NCBI GenBank assembly: GCA_903869185.1
Contig: CAIPYC010000089.1
Coordinates: forward strand, 1 to 41,057
Origin: an uncultured cyanobacterium
GTDB lineage: Bacteria > Cyanobacteriota > Cyanobacteriia > Cyanobacteriales > Microcystaceae
DNA length: 41,057 nucleotides
Reading direction: 5' to 3'
Shown: positions 37,999 through 41,057 of the stretch, piece by piece
How the letters are laid out: the number at the start of each line of letters is the position of its first letter
Position numbering within the stretch: the stretch's first letter is position 1
Notes under the pieces: model-generated
The model's input: only the letters and a program-made list of their open reading frames with translations
Database searches by the model: none
Told to the model about the DNA's origin: nothing
Position numbers and translations under genes: made by a program

Positions 37999-38616
37999 AT
38001 GAATTCTGATAATAATCGTCCTCTTTCTCTAGCTGGTAAACTGGCACTTTTGTTCATTCTCTTGGCAGGTGGACTTGCTGCCTGGCTGAGCTTCAATGGT
38101 TTGCATGATAATACCCAGACAGTTCCCATTAAAACCCCCATTTCGCCTTCTTTGAAAAGTTCAGCAGGTGAAGTACCCAAGGTGGAGCAAGAGAGCTTTC
38201 AAATATATTGGGTTAACATAGCTCAAAACAAAACTGAGTTGGTTTCCTCTTCAATTACACTCAAAAAGTCTGACGATGAGATCACAAAACTCAAGGAATC
38301 TTTTAATCAACTATTAGCTAGCCAAAATATTAATAGCACCCAAATACCGGCTGGCACTAGATTGCTCGATTGTAGAATTAAAAAAGATGGTATACACCTA
38401 AATCTATCTAAAGAATTTGATAAAAGTGGTGGACCCACCTCATTAGCTGGCCGTCTTGCGCAGGTTGTCTATACTGCAACTAACCAAGAGCAAGATGCTA
38501 AGGTGTGGATCACATTGGAAGGCCAGCCATTGACTCTACTGGGACAAGGCGATGGATTGATGGTAGATCAGCCGATGAGTCGGAAAAAATTTGCCAGTGA
38601 TTATAGTCTTCAATAA
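37999..38616 (+). CDS. GerMN-domain membrane-anchored protein
   Basis: 205 residues. N-terminal membrane anchor LALLFILLAGGLAAWLSF, a Ser/Pro/Thr linker, then a GerMN domain (about 66-195): FQIYWVNIAQNKTELVSS, RLLDCRIKKDGIHLNLSKEF, SLAGRLAQVVYTATNQEQ and VWITLEGQPL. In Firmicutes GerMN occurs in sporulation proteins; in cyanobacteria it is a common envelope domain with no known reaction. No lipobox cysteine, so it stays membrane anchored. Starts 4 bp after the DUF2993 gene. Confidence 0.85.
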   Translation: MNSDNNRPLSLAGKLALLFILLAGGLAAWLSFNGLHDNTQTVPIKTPISPSLKSSAGEVPKVEQESFQIYWVNIAQNKTELVSSSITLKKSDDEITKLKESFNQLLASQNINSTQIPAGTRLLDCRIKKDGIHLNLSKEFDKSGGPTSLAGRLAQVVYTATNQEQDAKVWITLEGQPLTLLGQGDGLMVDQPMSRKKFASDYSLQ

Positions 38617-38623
38617 TAGACAA

Positions 38624-39817
38624 TTAGGCGATACTTTTTCTTTTTCTGGCTTCCTTGTAGGAGGTGCCAACTTTGTTGAGCCCAGCTGCAATCAATTGTT
38701 CTTCTAAAAGATTAAAAAAACTGTGGCGATCTCCCGAGCGGATCACAGCCTGATTGTGCGATTCCGCCAAAGCGATTGGATAACCCAAACCCTTGTGAAC
38801 CTGTGCAAGCAATATACTCAAAGAGCGCTCCAAGAGTTCGCTATCTTCAGCAACCCAAGCTGGAATCTCAACCCGAGCAATCTCTGTACCAACATTGAGA
38901 TAACAAAAGTAAATACGATGGGACTGGTCATAGAGATCTAGTATTTTTAATCGGCTTTTCCAGAGGCAACTGCGTTGTCCAGGTTCGAGCAGATATTGCC
39001 AGAAAGTGGCATCTCGCAGTGGATCAATACCCTGACAGGGAGATTTTTCTACTGGAGAACCACAATAAGCATGGCAGTTAGGTTGTGGATAGGGGCATTG
39101 GGGAAAGCGTAAAAAATTGATCGCCTCAGTACTACGTGATGCGCTGATATATCCCACAAAAGGTATTCTATTTTGCCTTAAATCTTCCCAATAACTCAAA
39201 ATAGGCAATAGAATCCTATCTCTTGCTTCGCTACAGAGTCCATCTAGAAACCAATAGATCAAAGAACCATCCACCATCGCCAGGTTAGGTTCTCCATGTG
39301 CTCCCGGTGGTCGTACCCAGCGACAAGCCATTTGGGATAGTACTTCTATCTCTAGAACACTCCTTTGGTAGCTCATCCAATCTTCGGTTCTAATTCCCCA
39401 TTGTCTGGCTATGTAGATATCTTCTGGTTTGTAATAGATTTCTGGAATGCTGTCAAGTAAAGGATGTAAGTTCTGTTGATAGTGCAACATGACCCTACCA
39501 ATATTCAATAGATAACAATAGGCTATCTCATGATGCGAAGGGGCTATCTGTGAACCATCGGTGGCGAATACACTATGACTCAAGGGAGCTTGAGGAATCT
39601 CACGGCGAGTATCTAATGCTTCAACAGGGGTAGCACTAGCAAAATTGAAAAAACTCTCATATTGCTTTTGCTTTCTTATTACATCTTGTTGCAGGGGTAA
39701 CGTTCGCTCTAGGATCAAAAGAGCCTGTTCTATTCTCTGATGGCTGGCCTTGGCTTCTTGGTGAAAATGCTGGCTGACTCCTGGAATTTTAATCGCTAGT
39801 TTGGCTAAATCCAACAT
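38624..39817 (-). CDS. NurA-domain nuclease family protein
   Basis: 397 residues with the NurA fold: N-terminal helical part, then FATDGSQIAPSHH with the first metal-binding Asp, LAMVDGSLIYWFLDGL with the second, and a C-terminal segment ALAESHNQAVIRSGDR. NurA is a 5'-3' nuclease that usually acts with the HerA translocase in end resection; no herA is nearby. The cysteine-rich stretch around CPYPQPNCHAYCGSPVEKSPC is unusual, with five cysteines. Overlaps the HAD gene upstream by 29 bp, so the two are coupled. Convergent with the GerMN gene. Confidence 0.8.
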   Translation of the reverse strand: MLDLAKLAIKIPGVSQHFHQEAKASHQRIEQALLILERTLPLQQDVIRKQKQYESFFNFASATPVEALDTRREIPQAPLSHSVFATDGSQIAPSHHEIAYCYLLNIGRVMLHYQQNLHPLLDSIPEIYYKPEDIYIARQWGIRTEDWMSYQRSVLEIEVLSQMACRWVRPPGAHGEPNLAMVDGSLIYWFLDGLCSEARDRILLPILSYWEDLRQNRIPFVGYISASRSTEAINFLRFPQCPYPQPNCHAYCGSPVEKSPCQGIDPLRDATFWQYLLEPGQRSCLWKSRLKILDLYDQSHRIYFCYLNVGTEIARVEIPAWVAEDSELLERSLSILLAQVHKGLGYPIALAESHNQAVIRSGDRHSFFNLLEEQLIAAGLNKVGTSYKEARKRKSIA

Positions 39818-40631
39818 CTTTGCTTGGCCATTCTTTAAAGGGGGCTTGGAATTGCTCTAATGATAACAAATTGATACTTGGATCTTTTTGGGCATCTTCT
39901 TTACTTTTGTCCAAATTGTAACCCCAGCGGGCCAAAAACAAACCGATTCCCTGTAGTTTTTTCTCTTTTAGTATAGATTGCAATGTTTCAAGCCTATCTT
40001 CAACAAACCAGATTTCTTTAGGAGCTATACCTTTAGAGTTGACTAAATCTAATAGAGTTTGGGTTTTGGATTGCTTGATTTCTTTGCCGATAATATGTCC
40101 ATCGGGTAGTGAGATTTCGGCGATTTCGAGCAGTTTACCAATGAAACGTCCTTCTTTGGTGGAAATGATATAAACTGGCAGTCCTCGCTCTTGGATATGC
40201 TGCATTTTTTTGATGACACCTGGATAAAACTCCTGAAGAGATAGCCAGATTGAGAGTTCATCATTTATTTGTCTATCTCTGGTTCTATCTAGTTCCTGCG
40301 TTATCAAAGATGGCATAATATTTTCTTGTTCTAGCAGAGTTTCAACTATAGCCATCCAATCATCTAAGATCTCTTGTTCTGACTTGCCCAAGACCAGTGC
40401 CCGGATGATTAAAGGCATTTCCCAGCCATGTTCAACAACTGGACGTAATCTATAGAAGGATTCAGTATATTCATCTAAATCCTCCTTAACCGGCCATATT
40501 TCTTTATAGGCCTGCATGGCAGTTTGAAAATATTCCCTTAGCCCGTTACAGAGTACACCATCAAAATCCAGCGCCAATAAACTAGGTTGATTCATTTTTA
40601 AGCTTTTGTTATTTGCCGAAGATTTAAGCAT
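39789..40631 (-). CDS. HAD superfamily hydrolase
   Basis: 280 residues from the ATG at 40631; an ATG at 40595 (MNQPSLLALDFDGVL, 268 residues) fits the family start equally well and neither has a good ribosome-binding site. HAD motif I is LDFDGVLC, motif II YIISTKEGRF, motif III includes KEIKQSK and motif IV is IWFVEDRLETL. The cap is helical. Likely a phosphatase of unknown substrate. Its 3' end overlaps the nurA start by 29 bp, and a perfect inverted repeat lies just before the first ATG. Confidence 0.83.
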   Translation of the reverse strand: MLKSSANNKSLKMNQPSLLALDFDGVLCNGLREYFQTAMQAYKEIWPVKEDLDEYTESFYRLRPVVEHGWEMPLIIRALVLGKSEQEILDDWMAIVETLLEQENIMPSLITQELDRTRDRQINDELSIWLSLQEFYPGVIKKMQHIQERGLPVYIISTKEGRFIGKLLEIAEISLPDGHIIGKEIKQSKTQTLLDLVNSKGIAPKEIWFVEDRLETLQSILKEKKLQGIGLFLARWGYNLDKSKEDAQKDPSINLLSLEQFQAPFKEWPSKDVGFSQTSD

Positions 40632-40636
40632 TTACC

Positions 40637-40657
40637 AAGAACTTCTGTCAAGTTCTT
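40637..40657. promoter_or_regulatory. Perfect 8-5-8 inverted repeat in a divergent promoter
   Basis: aagaactt-ctgtc-aagttctt lies between the HAD gene and hsdM. The dyad symmetry suits an operator for a dimeric regulator, or a hairpin at the start of the HAD leader. It does not fit the LexA box I know for cyanobacteria. Regulator unknown. Confidence 0.45.
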
Positions 40658-40734
40658 TTATCGTAGGGACTTGGATCTGGTGTTTGGGATTAAAATTAAC
40701 TTCAGGTCATCCCGATGTTTTGGAATAGGAGAGC

Positions 40735-41004
40735 ATGAATCAACAAAACCTATCTGCCCTGATCTGGTCAGTAGCAGATCTCCTGCGCGGGGATTATAAG
40801 CAGTCCGAGTATGGCAAAGTTATCTTACCTTTTACGGTATTGCGCGGCCTGGACTGTGTATTTGAGACCAGTAAAGCTCTGGTGCTTGCTGAATTTGCGG
40901 ATAAGCAAACGATGGGCATCAATCTTGATCCTTTTCTTCTCAAGGCTTCTGGGCAAAATTTTTATAATATAGCTAAAGTCGGACCTTACAAAGAGGTAAG
41001 ATAG
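40735..41004 (+). pseudogene. hsdM: Truncated type I restriction-modification methyltransferase HsdM
   Basis: The first 80 or so residues match the N-terminal helical domain of HsdM: LSALIWSVADLLRGDYKQSE followed by YGKVILPFTVLRGLDCVFE, then LLKASGQNFYN. GGAG precedes the ATG. After FYN the family sequence stops, and after a short stretch of apparently IS-derived codons comes a stop at 41002-41004. An IS630-type transposase starts a few bases later. The catalytic NPPF/FxGxG domain is absent, so this allele cannot methylate. Whether the rest of hsdM, hsdS and hsdR lies beyond the insertion is outside the window. Confidence 0.85.
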
Positions 41005-41057
41005 AAGAATGCCCAAAACTTATGGTTACGACTTACGGACAAAAGTAATAGAGTCAA
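40976..41057 (+). mobile_element. Left end of an IS630-like insertion sequence
   Basis: The insertion boundary must fall between the last HsdM-like residues (about 40975) and the transposase ATG at 41009; I cannot place the terminal inverted repeat exactly because the right end is missing. IS630 elements duplicate TA; TA dinucleotides occur at several points here. The element continues past the window. Confidence 0.6.
41009..41057 (+). CDS. IS630-like transposase, N-terminus only
   Basis: The last 49 bases encode MPKTYGYDLRTKVIES, the usual opening of IS630-family transposases (compare MPxxYSYDLRxKVIxA), which leads into a helix-turn-helix domain. The gene is cut by the window edge, so its integrity is unknown. 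AGA/AGAAG before the ATG is a weak ribosome-binding site. Confidence 0.75.
   Translation, partial: MPKTYGYDLRTKVIES

Overview
The window comes from a phycobilisome-bearing cyanobacterium of the beta-carboxysome type. It carries phycocyanin and allophycocyanin genes, a geranylgeranyl reductase, a form IB RuBisCO operon with rbcX, the ccmK-ccmK-ccmL-ccmM-ccmN carboxysome genes and a cyanobacterial-order ATP synthase cluster with b and b' genes. Base composition looks AT-leaning and even along the window. I found no copy of the HIP1 octamer (GCGATCGC) by eye, so I do not assign a genus.

Layout. Positions 1-2644: the end of a phycocyanin operon (cpcA, cpcE) converging on chlP. Positions 2781-8382: a conserved cyanobacterial hypothetical, a possible 50-residue membrane peptide, an isoaspartyl peptidase overlapping a MurG-like glycosyltransferase, then an HSPA12-like Hsp70 followed at once by a GrpE-like partner. 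Positions 8400-14083 (minus): homoserine dehydrogenase and the phycobilisome core genes in the order apcE, apcA, apcB, apcC. Positions 14483-19997: a methyltransferase, tRNA-Ser(UGA), a metallophosphoesterase coupled to cysteine synthase, a BioD/Pta-like P-loop protein behind an EbsA-like gene, and a probably exported beta-carbonic anhydrase.

Positions 20060-32465 (minus) form a 12.4 kb block of energy and carbon-fixation genes in one orientation: ccmK2, ccmK1, ccmL, ccmM, ccmN; rbcL, rbcX, rbcS; an unknown 86-residue protein; then atpI and the ATP synthase genes a, c, b', b, delta, alpha, gamma. The ATP synthase beta and epsilon genes are not here. Positions 32882-40631: a ROK sugar kinase divergent from aroA, an inositol-monophosphatase-like gene, a UDP-GlcNAc 2-epimerase, two membrane-anchored proteins (DUF2993 and GerMN), a NurA-type nuclease and a HAD hydrolase. 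The right edge holds the first part of a type I methyltransferase (hsdM) cut by an IS630-like element that runs off the window.

Two things stand out. The first is the two-gene HSPA12-like/GrpE-like chaperone pair at 5725-8382. The second is a recurring design: compact multi-branch or single hairpins lie between a highly expressed subunit gene and its lower-expressed neighbour (cpcA/cpcE, apcB/apcC, rbcL/rbcX) and between atpB and the high-copy atpE. Several start codons were reassigned from Shine-Dalgarno position and family N-termini (homoserine dehydrogenase, BioD/Pta-like protein, ATP synthase b', inositol phosphatase, ROK kinase).
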